A program made the position numbers and the translations under genes. A model generated the notes under the pieces. That model was not told the DNA's origin and ran no database searches. It was given only the letters and a program-made list of their open reading frames with translations. Shown here one piece after another: positions 43,031-51,525 of a stretch of DNA of 64,000 nt (positions within the stretch are counted from its first letter, which is position 1; each line of letters begins with the position of its first letter). The stretch is taken from NCBI RefSeq assembly GCF_015864575.1, contig NZ_JADYWW010000001.1:186001-250000 (forward strand). The letters run 5' to 3'. Source of the stretch: Salinibacterium sp. SWN248 (lineage in GTDB: Bacteria > Actinomycetota > Actinomycetes > Actinomycetales > Microbacteriaceae).

Positions 43031-44497
43031 ATGACATCCACCACTGAGAGCGTTCGACTCCGCTTCGACAAGATCACGATGCGCTACGGCTCAACTCTCG
43101 CGGTTGATGGCATCGATCTCTCCATCAAAGCGGGTGAAATCGTCGGCCTGCTCGGCCACAACGGCGCAGGCAAATCCACCCTGCTGAATGTGGCAACAGG
43201 GGCTGCCACAGCGACATCAGGCGCTCTCTGGCTCGACGGCGAAAAAATCCCTGCCGGATCTACACCAGGCGAGATTGCTCACAGCGGGATTACCGTCATC
43301 CACCAGGAGCCAGCACTTGCTTCTAACCTCTCGATCATCGACAACCTGTTCCTTGCTCGATCGAATGTGCCGGGCCGCGCAGAACGGTTGCGCCGCGGCC
43401 GCGAAGCACTTGACTCAGTCGGCGCGGAAGGACTCGCGCTTGACGTCCCCGTTGGGGCGCTGACTCTAGGCGAACGCCAACTCGTCGACCTGGCCAGAGG
43501 CTACCTCGCCGGTGAGATGAAAGTTCTCATGCTCGACGAACCGACGGCAGCCCTCGGCGCCGCCGAAACGGAAGCGCTGCACGACCTCATTCGCCGCCTC
43601 GCTAGTCAGGGAACCGCGGTCATTTACGTTTCGCACCGTCTTCCCGACATCCTCGAAGTCTGCGAACGCATTGTCGTTTTGCGTGGCGGCGAACTCGTCA
43701 TGGATCATCCCGCCAGCGGAATGAGCCTCGCTGCACTTTCCGCAGCTCTAGCCCCCGAAGTCGACTTCGATTCCGAATGGCATCCCGAGATCGGTGAAGA
43801 ACGTCTCGTGGTCAATGACGACGATGGGCCGTTAGTTTTCCGTGACGGCGAAATCGTGGGGCTCTTCGGCATGGCCGCCGGGGAACAGTTCGACCTCCTT
43901 GCCACACTCTTCGGCCTCGGCAATCCTGTCGACGCGACGCTCTCCGGGCGACGGTATCGCGCCCCTTCGCCGCAACATGCGATCACAAGTGGCGTGCACC
44001 TTGTCCCTGCCGACCGTGAGGTCGACGGGCTAGTCGTCGGCATGAGTGCCATCGACAACACTTTCCTTCCTTGGCGCGGCCGCCTCGGGCGCGCAGCAAT
44101 GACGAAGCAGTACGCCACCATCCGGGACACCCTCAACGTCGTCGGCCCCGATGGCGACGCGCCCATTGCGAGCTTCAGTGGCGGAAACCGTCAGAAGCAC
44201 CTGCTCGCCCGGTGGATGTTCCCCGTTGCCCCCAAGGTGCTCTTGCTCGCCCAACCAACGCAGGGGGTCGATATTGGCGCAAAACACGACATCAAACTCG
44301 CCCTCCGGGCACTCGCCGCAACGGGAGTGAGCGTCATCATCGCGTCAGCCGAGACCGACGAGATCGCTTCACTGTGCGACCGCAGCTACGTGCTCGCCCA
44401 CGGACGCCACCAAGAACTACACCGCACTGGAGGCTACGAAGAGCGCCTCCTCAACACCCTTCTTGATCTCACTTCAGCCGAAAGAAGCCCCGCATGA
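43031..44497 (+). CDS. Sugar-type ABC ATPase with two nucleotide-binding domains (RbsA-like)
   Basis: A 488-residue double ATPase. The first domain has Walker A GHNGAGKST, signature LTLGERQLVDLA and Walker B VLMLDEPTAAL. In the second domain the Walker A position is GLFGMAAGEQFDLL, without the GKS/T lysine, while the signature FSGGNRQKHLLARW and VLLLAQPTQGVDIGAKHD are retained. A degenerate second Walker A, and Q in place of D or E, are seen in RbsA-type proteins, so one site probably hydrolyses ATP. The ATG at 43031 opens the fold. It overlaps the permease start by four bases. Confidence 0.92.
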   Translation: MTSTTESVRLRFDKITMRYGSTLAVDGIDLSIKAGEIVGLLGHNGAGKSTLLNVATGAATATSGALWLDGEKIPAGSTPGEIAHSGITVIHQEPALASNLSIIDNLFLARSNVPGRAERLRRGREALDSVGAEGLALDVPVGALTLGERQLVDLARGYLAGEMKVLMLDEPTAALGAAETEALHDLIRRLASQGTAVIYVSHRLPDILEVCERIVVLRGGELVMDHPASGMSLAALSAALAPEVDFDSEWHPEIGEERLVVNDDDGPLVFRDGEIVGLFGMAAGEQFDLLATLFGLGNPVDATLSGRRYRAPSPQHAITSGVHLVPADREVDGLVVGMSAIDNTFLPWRGRLGRAAMTKQYATIRDTLNVVGPDGDAPIASFSGGNRQKHLLARWMFPVAPKVLLLAQPTQGVDIGAKHDIKLALRALAATGVSVIIASAETDEIASLCDRSYVLAHGRHQELHRTGGYEERLLNTLLDLTSAERSPA

Positions 44498-45501
44498 ACC
44501 GCATCAAAATCGCTCTCGCCCAGAACGGGACATTCATCGCTCTCCTCGTGATGATCATCTTCTTTGCGTCGATGAATCCGCGATTCCTCAGCCTTGCAAA
44601 TGGCCAGACCATTCTTCTGCAGATCGCTGAGCTGGGAATCATTGCTCTGCCACTCGCCTTCCTCGTCATGTCAGGAACCCTCGACCTGTCCGTAGGTTCC
44701 GTCGCTAGCTTGAGCGCTGTCGTATCGGCCATGGTGATGCTCGAAACCAACTCTGCGCTGTGGGGCTTTGCGGCCGCAATTGTGGTCGGAGTGATCACCG
44801 GGGCGCTGAACGGACTTCTCGTTGCGTACCTCAAGCTCAATCCCCTCGTCATCACACTCGGGTTCCTCAGTGTGTGGGGCGGCTTAGCGTTGTTCCTCAC
44901 GCAGGGTTCGACCCTGGTGGGATTCCCCGATTCCTTCAAAGCGCTCGGAACGATGACAATCGGGCCCGTGCCTCTTCAAATCATCATCCTTGCCGTCGGC
45001 GTTTTCTTGGCGTGGTACGTCCTGAATAGAAACTCGCTGGGCCGCAATGTGCTCGCAATCGGTGGTAACCCGCGGGCCGCTCACCTCATGGGCATCCGGG
45101 TTCCCCGCACGATCTTCTCGCTCTTCGTCGCTACCGGAGTTGCTGCCGCCATTTCAGGAACTCTGCTCGCCGCCAAACTACAGTCCGCCCCTCCTACGGT
45201 AGGCAACGGTATGGAGATTCAGGCCCTCACGGTAGTGCTGCTTGGTGGTGTCGCCCTTGAGGGAGGCATGGGCCGCATTACGGGCGTCGTGTCCGGTCTG
45301 CTCTTTGTGGGAGTGCTCCGCAACGGCCTCGTCATCATGGGCGTCTCGCAGTTCCTGCAGACCATCCTTATCGGTGCCACTCTGGTGGTCGCTGTGCTGC
45401 TCGACGGCTCAGTCCAGCGCCTGCTCAAGAAATCGTGGACGACGCTCGACGTCAAGAAGTCACCGAATTCCGATACGGCGAAGACCGAGGTCACAGCCTG
45501 A
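44494..45501 (+). CDS. Sugar-type ABC permease (RbsC-like)
   Basis: A 335-residue permease with about ten hydrophobic segments. Typical family segments include SGTLDLSVGSVASLSAVVSAMVM, GVITGALNGLLVAYLKLNPLVITLGFLSVWGG and GNGMEIQALTVVLLGGVALEGGMGRITGVV. No second permease gene is present, so it should act as a homodimer. It overlaps the ATPase stop as ATGA. The C-terminal tail (WTTLDVKKSPNSDTAKTEVTA) is cytoplasmic. Confidence 0.92.
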   Translation: MNRIKIALAQNGTFIALLVMIIFFASMNPRFLSLANGQTILLQIAELGIIALPLAFLVMSGTLDLSVGSVASLSAVVSAMVMLETNSALWGFAAAIVVGVITGALNGLLVAYLKLNPLVITLGFLSVWGGLALFLTQGSTLVGFPDSFKALGTMTIGPVPLQIIILAVGVFLAWYVLNRNSLGRNVLAIGGNPRAAHLMGIRVPRTIFSLFVATGVAAAISGTLLAAKLQSAPPTVGNGMEIQALTVVLLGGVALEGGMGRITGVVSGLLFVGVLRNGLVIMGVSQFLQTILIGATLVVAVLLDGSVQRLLKKSWTTLDVKKSPNSDTAKTEVTA

Positions 45502-45569
45502 GCGCTTCAACCGCGCGATAGCACCTGCCGTTGCAGCAGGCACAGAGTGGAAGGTGGGAGAATTAGAGG

Positions 45570-46421
45570 ATGAAGATCCTCTCGATTCAGTCAGCAGTCG
45601 CGTTCGGCCATGTCGGCAATTCAGCCGCGGTGTTCCCGCTGCAACGCATCGGCGTTGAGGTGTTGCCCGTTTATACGGTCAACTTCTCTAACCACACCGG
45701 CTACGGCGCGTGGCGCGGACCGATGATCGACCCGAGCGATGTGTCTGAAGTTATCGCCGGCATCGAGGATCGCGGCGTCTTCCCCCAGATCGATGTCGTG
45801 CTCTCCGGCTACCAGGGCGGCGAGGGCATCGGCGATGTCATCATCGACACGGTTGCACGCGTCAAGGCAGCGAACCCCCGCGCGATTTACTCGTGCGACC
45901 CCGTGATGGGCAATGCGAAATCCGGATGCTTCGTGGCCCCGGCCATCCCGATCCTGCTGCGTGAGCGCGTGGTCCCGGTCGCTGACATCATCACCCCCAA
46001 CCAGTTCGAGCTGGGCTTCCTCACCGAAACCGACCCCGACACGATCGAGTCGACGCTCGCATCCGCCGACCTCGCCCGCGCCATGGGCCCGAGCACGGTT
46101 CTCGTAACGAGCGTTGAGCGCCCCGACCGTGAGACCGACACCATCGAAATGATGGTCGTGACGGATGCCGGAGCCTGGATCGTGCAGACCCCGCAGCTTC
46201 CGATGAAGGCCAACGGTTCCGGTGACGTCACGGCCGCTCTCTTCACCGCCCACTTCACCCGCACCGGCGATGCCGCGGATGCACTAGCCCGCACGGCATC
46301 CAGCGTCTTCGACCTGCTCACCAAGACCCTCGAGTCGGGCGAACGCGAACTGCAGCTCGTCGAGTCGCAAGAGTTCTACGCGAACCCGCAAATGCAGTTC
46401 ACTTCGCGTCAGGTTCGCTAG
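45570..46421 (+). CDS. pdxY: Pyridoxal kinase
   Basis: A 283-residue ribokinase-superfamily enzyme that phosphorylates pyridoxal in vitamin B6 salvage. It starts MKILSIQSAVAFGHVGNSAAVFPLQRIGVEVLPVYTVNFSNHTGYG, the signature of PdxY. The catalytic region is KANGSGDVTAALFTAHF, with the base aspartate. The substrate-side segment YSCDPVMGNAKSGCFV is also typical. The ATG at 45570 has GGGAG upstream. It stands alone, 68 bases after the permease gene, and ends at a strong terminator. Confidence 0.94.
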   Translation: MKILSIQSAVAFGHVGNSAAVFPLQRIGVEVLPVYTVNFSNHTGYGAWRGPMIDPSDVSEVIAGIEDRGVFPQIDVVLSGYQGGEGIGDVIIDTVARVKAANPRAIYSCDPVMGNAKSGCFVAPAIPILLRERVVPVADIITPNQFELGFLTETDPDTIESTLASADLARAMGPSTVLVTSVERPDRETDTIEMMVVTDAGAWIVQTPQLPMKANGSGDVTAALFTAHFTRTGDAADALARTASSVFDLLTKTLESGERELQLVESQEFYANPQMQFTSRQVR

Positions 46422-46460
46422 TCGGCAGAAAACCGGGGCAAACCCCTACAGACCAATAAG

Positions 46461-46488
46461 AAAAGGCCCACCAATCGGTGGGCCTTTT
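46461..46488. terminator. Bidirectional terminator after pdxY
   Basis: Perfect 12-bp stem AAAAGGCCCACC (46461-46472) with GGTGGGCCTTTT (46477-46488) and an AATC loop, followed by CTTTTA. The A/T runs at both ends allow it to end pdxY on the plus strand and tRNA-Leu on the minus strand. Confidence 0.88.
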
Positions 46489-46516
46489 CTTTTACTTCTA
46501 CTGTGCGATTGCACTG

Positions 46517-46600
46517 TGCGCGAGGGGGGACTTGAACCCCCACGTCCTTTCGAACACACGGACCTGAACCGTGCGCGTCTACCAATTCCGCCACTCACGC
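46517..46600 (-). tRNA. tRNA-Leu (CAG)
   Basis: 84-base tRNA read on the minus strand. The 7-bp acceptor GCGTGAG/CTCGCGC closes the molecule. The anticodon stem-loop has CACGG/CCGTG around a loop with CAG. A long variable arm is present, and the T-loop is GTTCAAGTC. The 3' CCA is not encoded. The fold and anticodon are unambiguous. Confidence 0.95.
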
Positions 46601-46812
46601 GTGGGTTGAGTTGAACACTCAACTGAGTGAGATTATCACAGCGCCCGACCGTTCAACGATTCCATGCCCAGAAGTTCAACAGTGACGATTCCCAGCTTCG
46701 TCATATAGAGTCGATAGCTGTCCGTGTGCCTAAAGCCACGGGTTCAACCAGACTTGATCCAAAATCTGTCCCACCAGACAGAACTACAGACCACACCCCT
46801 GGGGGTTACCGC

Positions 46813-47529
46813 GTGAAACGATTGCTGATCATCAGCACAATCATGGCTGTTGTCGTGAGTGTGACTGTTCCAGCCGCAGCACACATGGAGCCTTCGTCGC
46901 GCGATATCGAGTCGACTGCTTCTGCAGCTTCGGCATCCGCAATTTTGCAACAGTCTGCTGCCGTCGCCACGACTGAGCCTGTTCAGAGTGTGCCGATCCA
47001 GTCCTTTGCTTCTTCGGTAGAAACCGAAATCAGCGCCGCAGAGCGCGACAAGCTCTCGATCAAAGAACCTGAGCCTGAGCCAGAGCCCGTTGCAGAGGTT
47101 TACTCCGCGGGGGCTTCCGGTTCATTTGCGGGAACCTACGACGGTGCCTTCGCTGGATTCCTTGCCGTCTGGCCCGCCAACGCTCCCGTCAACGACGGCT
47201 TCGGCTACCGCGGCTCAGAATTCCACGGCGGCATCGACATCATGACCGGCAGCGGGGCGACAATCGTTTCCGCTTCCCCCGGAGTTGTCACCCAAGTCAC
47301 CTACGGTGGCGGCTGGGGCCAGTACGTCAAGATCGATCACGGCAGCGGAGTCTCAACCCTCTACTCGCACATGATTGCAGGATCGCAAATGGTCTCCCCT
47401 GGCCAAACTGTGGCAGCAGGCACCCCCATCGGCCTGAGCGGCAGCACCGGTTACGTCACCGTCGCCCACCTCCACTTCGAGACCTACGTCAACGGCACTC
47501 GTGTTGACCCGATGGGTCTCCTGCCCTAA
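46813..47529 (+). CDS. M23-family (LytM) peptidoglycan peptidase-like protein, secreted
   Basis: A 238-residue secreted protein. The signal peptide VKRLLIISTIMAVVVSVTVPAAAHMEPS precedes a Ser/Ala-rich linker ending in EPEPEPEPVAEV. The M23 domain starts at VNDGFGYRGSEFHGGIDIMTGSG, with the metal-binding H and D, and ends with SHMI...GSTGYVTVAHLHFETYVNG, with the HxH ligands. All LytM zinc ligands (HxxxD, HLH) can be seen, so it may be an active endopeptidase. The GTG start is chosen because the signal peptide begins there. It lies 80 bases before fhaA and may act with the cell-wall operon. Confidence 0.86.
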   Translation: MKRLLIISTIMAVVVSVTVPAAAHMEPSSRDIESTASAASASAILQQSAAVATTEPVQSVPIQSFASSVETEISAAERDKLSIKEPEPEPEPVAEVYSAGASGSFAGTYDGAFAGFLAVWPANAPVNDGFGYRGSEFHGGIDIMTGSGATIVSASPGVVTQVTYGGGWGQYVKIDHGSGVSTLYSHMIAGSQMVSPGQTVAAGTPIGLSGSTGYVTVAHLHFETYVNGTRVDPMGLLP

Positions 47530-47609
47530 TTGCTCGACCGTGGGTAACGGGTTAGCCACAAGCACCGGCTAACATCGACGTACTACAACGAGCCACAACG
47601 AGGAGAGCT

Positions 47610-48326
47610 TTGGGTCTTCTGGACAACTTTGAACGAGGTCTCGAACGCGCCGTCAATGGCGCTTTCGCTAAGACCTTTAAAAGTGGTCTGCAACCCGTCG
47701 AAATCACGAGCGCCCTGCGCCGCGAACTCGACACGCAGGCCGCCGTTGTATCGCGAGAGCGCATCCTCGTACCCAACAACTTCACGGTGCGCCTCGGCCA
47801 AAGCGACTATCAGCGCATGGCTGGCCTCGGCAGCACGCTCATCTCCGAACTGACCGAGTTGGTGCAGCGTCACGCTACCGCCCAGCACTATTCGTTCTCA
47901 GGCGGCATCTCTATCGTTCTTGCCCCCGATGACTCTCTCAGCCAGGGAATGATCGAAGTCGATTCCGTCAACGTGAAGGGCACCGTGGCCTGGACTCCGG
48001 TACTCGACATCAACGGCACCCGTCACACCCTCAAACACGCCCGTACGATCATCGGTCGCGGCAGCGAAGCCGACATCACCGTCGACGACAATGGCATTTC
48101 CCGCAAGCATGTGGAGATCCTGTGGGATGGCAGCCGGGCCGAAGTTAACGACCTGAACTCCACAAATGGGTCAAAATTGAACGGATCTCCTGTTTCTCGT
48201 GCACCACTCGCGCCGGAATCCGTGATTGATATCGGTCGAACCCGTATCGTATTCCGTGTGCTTGCCCAATCTGCAGATGTCGACCAGCCCGCTGATCGTC
48301 GCGACGACGGGGGGTTCACCCTATGA
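47610..48326 (+). CDS. fhaA: FhaA, DUF3662 and FHA-domain protein
   Basis: A 238-residue cytoplasmic protein. The N-terminal DUF3662 domain (GLLDNFERGLERAVNGAFAKTFKSGLQPVEITSALRRELD) is followed by a C-terminal FHA domain (RTIIGRGSEADITVDDNGISRKHVEILWDGSRAEVNDLNSTNGSKLNG) that binds phosphothreonine. FhaA of mycobacteria binds the pseudokinase MviN and regulates peptidoglycan synthesis. The start is TTG with AGGAGAG upstream. The central linker is shorter than in mycobacterial FhaA. First gene of the operon. Confidence 0.95.
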   Translation: MGLLDNFERGLERAVNGAFAKTFKSGLQPVEITSALRRELDTQAAVVSRERILVPNNFTVRLGQSDYQRMAGLGSTLISELTELVQRHATAQHYSFSGGISIVLAPDDSLSQGMIEVDSVNVKGTVAWTPVLDINGTRHTLKHARTIIGRGSEADITVDDNGISRKHVEILWDGSRAEVNDLNSTNGSKLNGSPVSRAPLAPESVIDIGRTRIVFRVLAQSADVDQPADRRDDGGFTL

Positions 48327-48847
48327 GTGAACTAACCCTCCTTTTGTTGCGCGTCGCGTTCCTGGCCATCATGTGGGGCTTCATCTTCGCTATCGTCTAC
48401 GCGCTGCGCTCCGATCTCTTCGGAGAAAAGGTGCGTCGGATGCCCGTACAGAGCGCAGCTCAGGCGCAACAAGCCGCCGCTCCCACCGCTCCTGCTCCCG
48501 CCGCAGCCCAGCCCACGCGCCCCGTACCGCCAGCTCCTGCCGACGGAAGCTCGCTTGATGCCACGCGCCTGGTAATAGTTTCTGGATCAAAAGAGGGGCT
48601 AGAGATTTCGCTCCCCGAAGAACAGCTGACTATCGGCCGCTCAAGCGAGTCCGGCTTGGTTATCCGTGACGACTACACCTCAACCCATCACGCACGCTTG
48701 TTGCGTTGGGCCGATAGCTGGGTTGTTCAGGATCTCGATTCCACGAACGGCACTTTCTTGGCTGGCCAGCGGGTGAGCGTTCCGACGCCCATTCCGTTGA
48801 ATACGCCGATCAAGATCGGCACTACTAGCTTCGAACTGCGACGGTAA
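48323..48847 (+). CDS. fhaB: FhaB/FipA, membrane-anchored FHA-domain protein
   Basis: A 174-residue protein with one N-terminal membrane segment (TLLLLRVAFLAIMWGFIFAIVYALRSDLF), an Ala/Pro-rich linker of about 50 residues, and an FHA domain (LTIGRSSESGLVIRDDYTSTHHARLLRWADSWVVQDLDSTNGTFLAGQRV). The FHA phosphothreonine-binding residues (GRS, S/T-H, N) are present. The ATG overlaps the fhaA stop by four bases. In mycobacteria the protein links FtsZ and FtsQ. Confidence 0.93.
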   Translation: MSELTLLLLRVAFLAIMWGFIFAIVYALRSDLFGEKVRRMPVQSAAQAQQAAAPTAPAPAAAQPTRPVPPAPADGSSLDATRLVIVSGSKEGLEISLPEEQLTIGRSSESGLVIRDDYTSTHHARLLRWADSWVVQDLDSTNGTFLAGQRVSVPTPIPLNTPIKIGTTSFELRR

Positions 48848-48851
48848 TTGA

Positions 48852-50096
48852 ATGGCCACTTCGGGCAACAGTGCTGCCGCATCCCATGTGGGTAAGGTTC
48901 GGGCTAATAACCAGGACAGTGCGTACGCCGGCAGTCATTTATTTATTGTTGCGGACGGCATGGGTGGCCACGCCGGTGGTGATGTCGCCTCGGCGATAAC
49001 GATCAAGCACGTTGCAGAAGCCGACCACGTTTTCGAGACAGCGGAAGAAGCTGCTCAGGTATTGCACGACACGCTACTCGCCGCCAACCGCATCCTGTCT
49101 GACACCGTCATCGAACACAATGAGCTCACCGGTATGGGCACCACGGTCAGTGGAATGGTTCGTGTCGGCGACAAGATGGGCATGGCGCATATTGGCGACT
49201 CGCGCATCTATTTGCTGCGCAACGGCGCCATGAAGCAGATGACGCACGATCACACCTTCGTGCAACGTCTGGTTGAAAGCGGTCGCATCACGCTCGAAGA
49301 AGCTGCCGTGCATCCGCGCCGCTCTGTCTTGATGCGCGTGTTGGGCGACGTTGATGCGTCGCCCGAGATCGATACGGACGTTTTTGACACGCAGGCCGGT
49401 GACCGTTGGTTGCTGTGCTCCGACGGGCTGAGCAGCTTCGTCACCGAAGAGAAGATCGCGGCAATCCTTCGTCGCGTAACCGATTCGCAGGTCGCGACCG
49501 AGCGTCTTGTTCAGGCGGCTCTCGATCAGGGCGCCCCCGACAATGTCACCGTCGTGTTGGTGGATGTCGGTGACGACGCGTCGTCAGCCCACGAGCCGCC
49601 GCTCATGGTTGGTTCCGCAGCTTCCCCGCTCTCGTTCGAGCCGACGATCGTGAAGAAGCCGGTTCGTTTGCCGAACCTCCTGCTGCACCCGTTGAAAGCG
49701 ACGCAGACCGACGACAGTCACTTCGAGCCAGAGTCTGACGAGTACTACCAGGCCATCATCCGCGAGGATCGCCGCCGCGTTCGCCGCCGCCGCATTTCGT
49801 GGATTACGTTCATCACTCTCACGATCGCAGCAATCGTGGCTGGTCTTGTTGTTGGCTACCAGTACACCCAGCAGCAGCACTTTGTGGGCACGGATGACGG
49901 CAAGGTCGCGATTTATCAGGGTGTGCAGCAGAGCATCGGCCCGATTTCGTTGTCCCACGTCTACCAAATCACCGACGTTCGCGTTGTCGATTTGCCGCTC
50001 TACTTGCGCACGAGCGTTGAGCACACCATCAACGCGAGCGACCTTCAGGATGCCCAACGCATCGTAGAAATGTTGTCTGATGCCCGTATCCCCTAG
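48852..50096 (+). CDS. pstP: PP2C-type Ser/Thr phosphatase
   Basis: A 414-residue membrane phosphatase that opposes PknA/PknB. Motifs are RANNQDSAYAG, VADGMGGHAGGD, AHIGDSRIYLLRNG, WLLCSDGLSSFV and APDNVTVVLVDVGD, all with their metal-binding aspartates. A basic stretch (EDRRRVRRRRI) precedes one membrane helix (WITFITLTIAAIVAGLVVGYQYTQQ), followed by a short extracytoplasmic C-terminus of about 75 residues. It overlaps the rodA start by 17 bases. Confidence 0.95.
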   Translation: MATSGNSAAASHVGKVRANNQDSAYAGSHLFIVADGMGGHAGGDVASAITIKHVAEADHVFETAEEAAQVLHDTLLAANRILSDTVIEHNELTGMGTTVSGMVRVGDKMGMAHIGDSRIYLLRNGAMKQMTHDHTFVQRLVESGRITLEEAAVHPRRSVLMRVLGDVDASPEIDTDVFDTQAGDRWLLCSDGLSSFVTEEKIAAILRRVTDSQVATERLVQAALDQGAPDNVTVVLVDVGDDASSAHEPPLMVGSAASPLSFEPTIVKKPVRLPNLLLHPLKATQTDDSHFEPESDEYYQAIIREDRRRVRRRRISWITFITLTIAAIVAGLVVGYQYTQQQHFVGTDDGKVAIYQGVQQSIGPISLSHVYQITDVRVVDLPLYLRTSVEHTINASDLQDAQRIVEMLSDARIP

Positions 50097-51525
50097 CGCT
50101 GATGCTCGGGCCTCGGCTGCAGCCGGCCCTCGAGCTATCACCGAAAACATCCGCCTCAAGCTGCGGGTTCCTGCCCGTCTGCGCAACCTTGAACTGCTGC
50201 TGATCATTGTGGCGATCGGCATCAACTTGGGTGCGATCGCGCTCGTGCAATTGGGCGCGCTTGGCCACCTTGGCTACACCGTCTTGGGGCTCTCGGGACT
50301 GCTTGGTGTGCTCGTGTTCGCAATGCACATCACGCTGCGTAAAACAGCGCGGGATGCCGACCCTCTGATCTTGCCGATCATTACGGTGCTCAATGGCCTC
50401 GGTATTGCCATGATCTACCGCATCGACTTGGCGGATGAATCCACTGGTTGGGGCAGCGGCGGCGTTCGCCAGATTGTCTGGACCGGCATTGCCATCGTCA
50501 TCGCCATGGCGGTGCTGATCATCATCAAGAATCACCGGGTCCTGCAGCGCTATCGCTACATTGCGATGTTCAGCGGTATCGCACTGTTGCTGCTGCCGCT
50601 CGCTCCCGTGATCGGTGACACACGTTTCGGCGCGCGCCTGTGGGTCCAAATTGGTGCGTTCTCGTTCCAGCCGGGCGAGCTCGCCAAGATCGCCCTCGCT
50701 GTGTTCTTCGCCGGCTATTTGGTGTCGGCGCGAGATTCCCTCTCCATGGTCGGCCGCAAATTTATGGGAATGACCTTCCCGCGTGCCCGCGATCTCGGCC
50801 CCATCATCGTTGTCTTCGTGGCATCCATGCTCGTGTTGATCTTCCAGCGCGATATGGGTACCGCCCTGCTTTACTTCGGTCTGTTTCTTGTGATGATCTA
50901 TGTCGCCACGGGGCGTTCGAGTTGGATTCTGCTCGGAATGGCCATGTTCTTGGGCGGCGCTTTTGTTGCCAGCCGCTACCTGACCTACATCTCCGGGCGC
51001 ATTGATGCGTGGCTCGACCCCTTCAACCAGGAGGTCTACGAGGCAACCGGAGGAAGTTACCAGTTAGTCCAGGGCCTCTTCGGTTTCGCTGACGGTGGCC
51101 TTATAGGAACCGGCCTCGGACGCGGCAGTCCCGAGATCACGCCCCTCGCTGAGAGTGACTACATTGTGGCGTCGCTCGGCGAAGAACTGGGTCTTATCGG
51201 CATCTTCGCAATTCTGGCGTTGTACCTTCTGTTTGTGTCTCGTGGATTCCGCATCGGCTTTGCCGGTCAAGATGATTTCGGCCGCCTCTTAGGGGTCGGT
51301 CTCGCTTTCGTGATCGCTCTGCAGGTGTTTGTTGTCATCGGTGGTGTCACGCGAGTGATTCCGTTGACCGGTCTCACGACGCCGTTTTTAGCTGCCGGTG
51401 GATCGTCGCTGGTTGCTAACTGGATCATTGCAGCGCTTTTGCTGCGTCTCTCCGACACCGTGCGTCATCAGCCGCAACTCGTTATTGAGCCTTCGATCGA
51501 AAACCGATTGGTGGTGGGACAGTGA
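50080..51525 (+). CDS. rodA: RodA/FtsW-family peptidoglycan glycosyltransferase
   Basis: A 481-residue SEDS-family glycosyltransferase with about 12 membrane segments. The signatures KIALAVFFAGYLVSARD and IIVVFVASMLVLIFQRDMGTALLYFGLFLVMIY are typical. The later part has ITPLAESDYIVASLGEELGLIGIFAIL and VGLAFVIALQVFVVIGGVTRVIPLTGLTTPFLAAGGSSLVANW. It should polymerise lipid II together with the PbpA encoded next. The ATG lies within pstP; the operon order is conserved in Actinobacteria. Confidence 0.95.
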   Translation: MPVSPSADARASAAAGPRAITENIRLKLRVPARLRNLELLLIIVAIGINLGAIALVQLGALGHLGYTVLGLSGLLGVLVFAMHITLRKTARDADPLILPIITVLNGLGIAMIYRIDLADESTGWGSGGVRQIVWTGIAIVIAMAVLIIIKNHRVLQRYRYIAMFSGIALLLLPLAPVIGDTRFGARLWVQIGAFSFQPGELAKIALAVFFAGYLVSARDSLSMVGRKFMGMTFPRARDLGPIIVVFVASMLVLIFQRDMGTALLYFGLFLVMIYVATGRSSWILLGMAMFLGGAFVASRYLTYISGRIDAWLDPFNQEVYEATGGSYQLVQGLFGFADGGLIGTGLGRGSPEITPLAESDYIVASLGEELGLIGIFAILALYLLFVSRGFRIGFAGQDDFGRLLGVGLAFVIALQVFVVIGGVTRVIPLTGLTTPFLAAGGSSLVANWIIAALLLRLSDTVRHQPQLVIEPSIENRLVVGQ

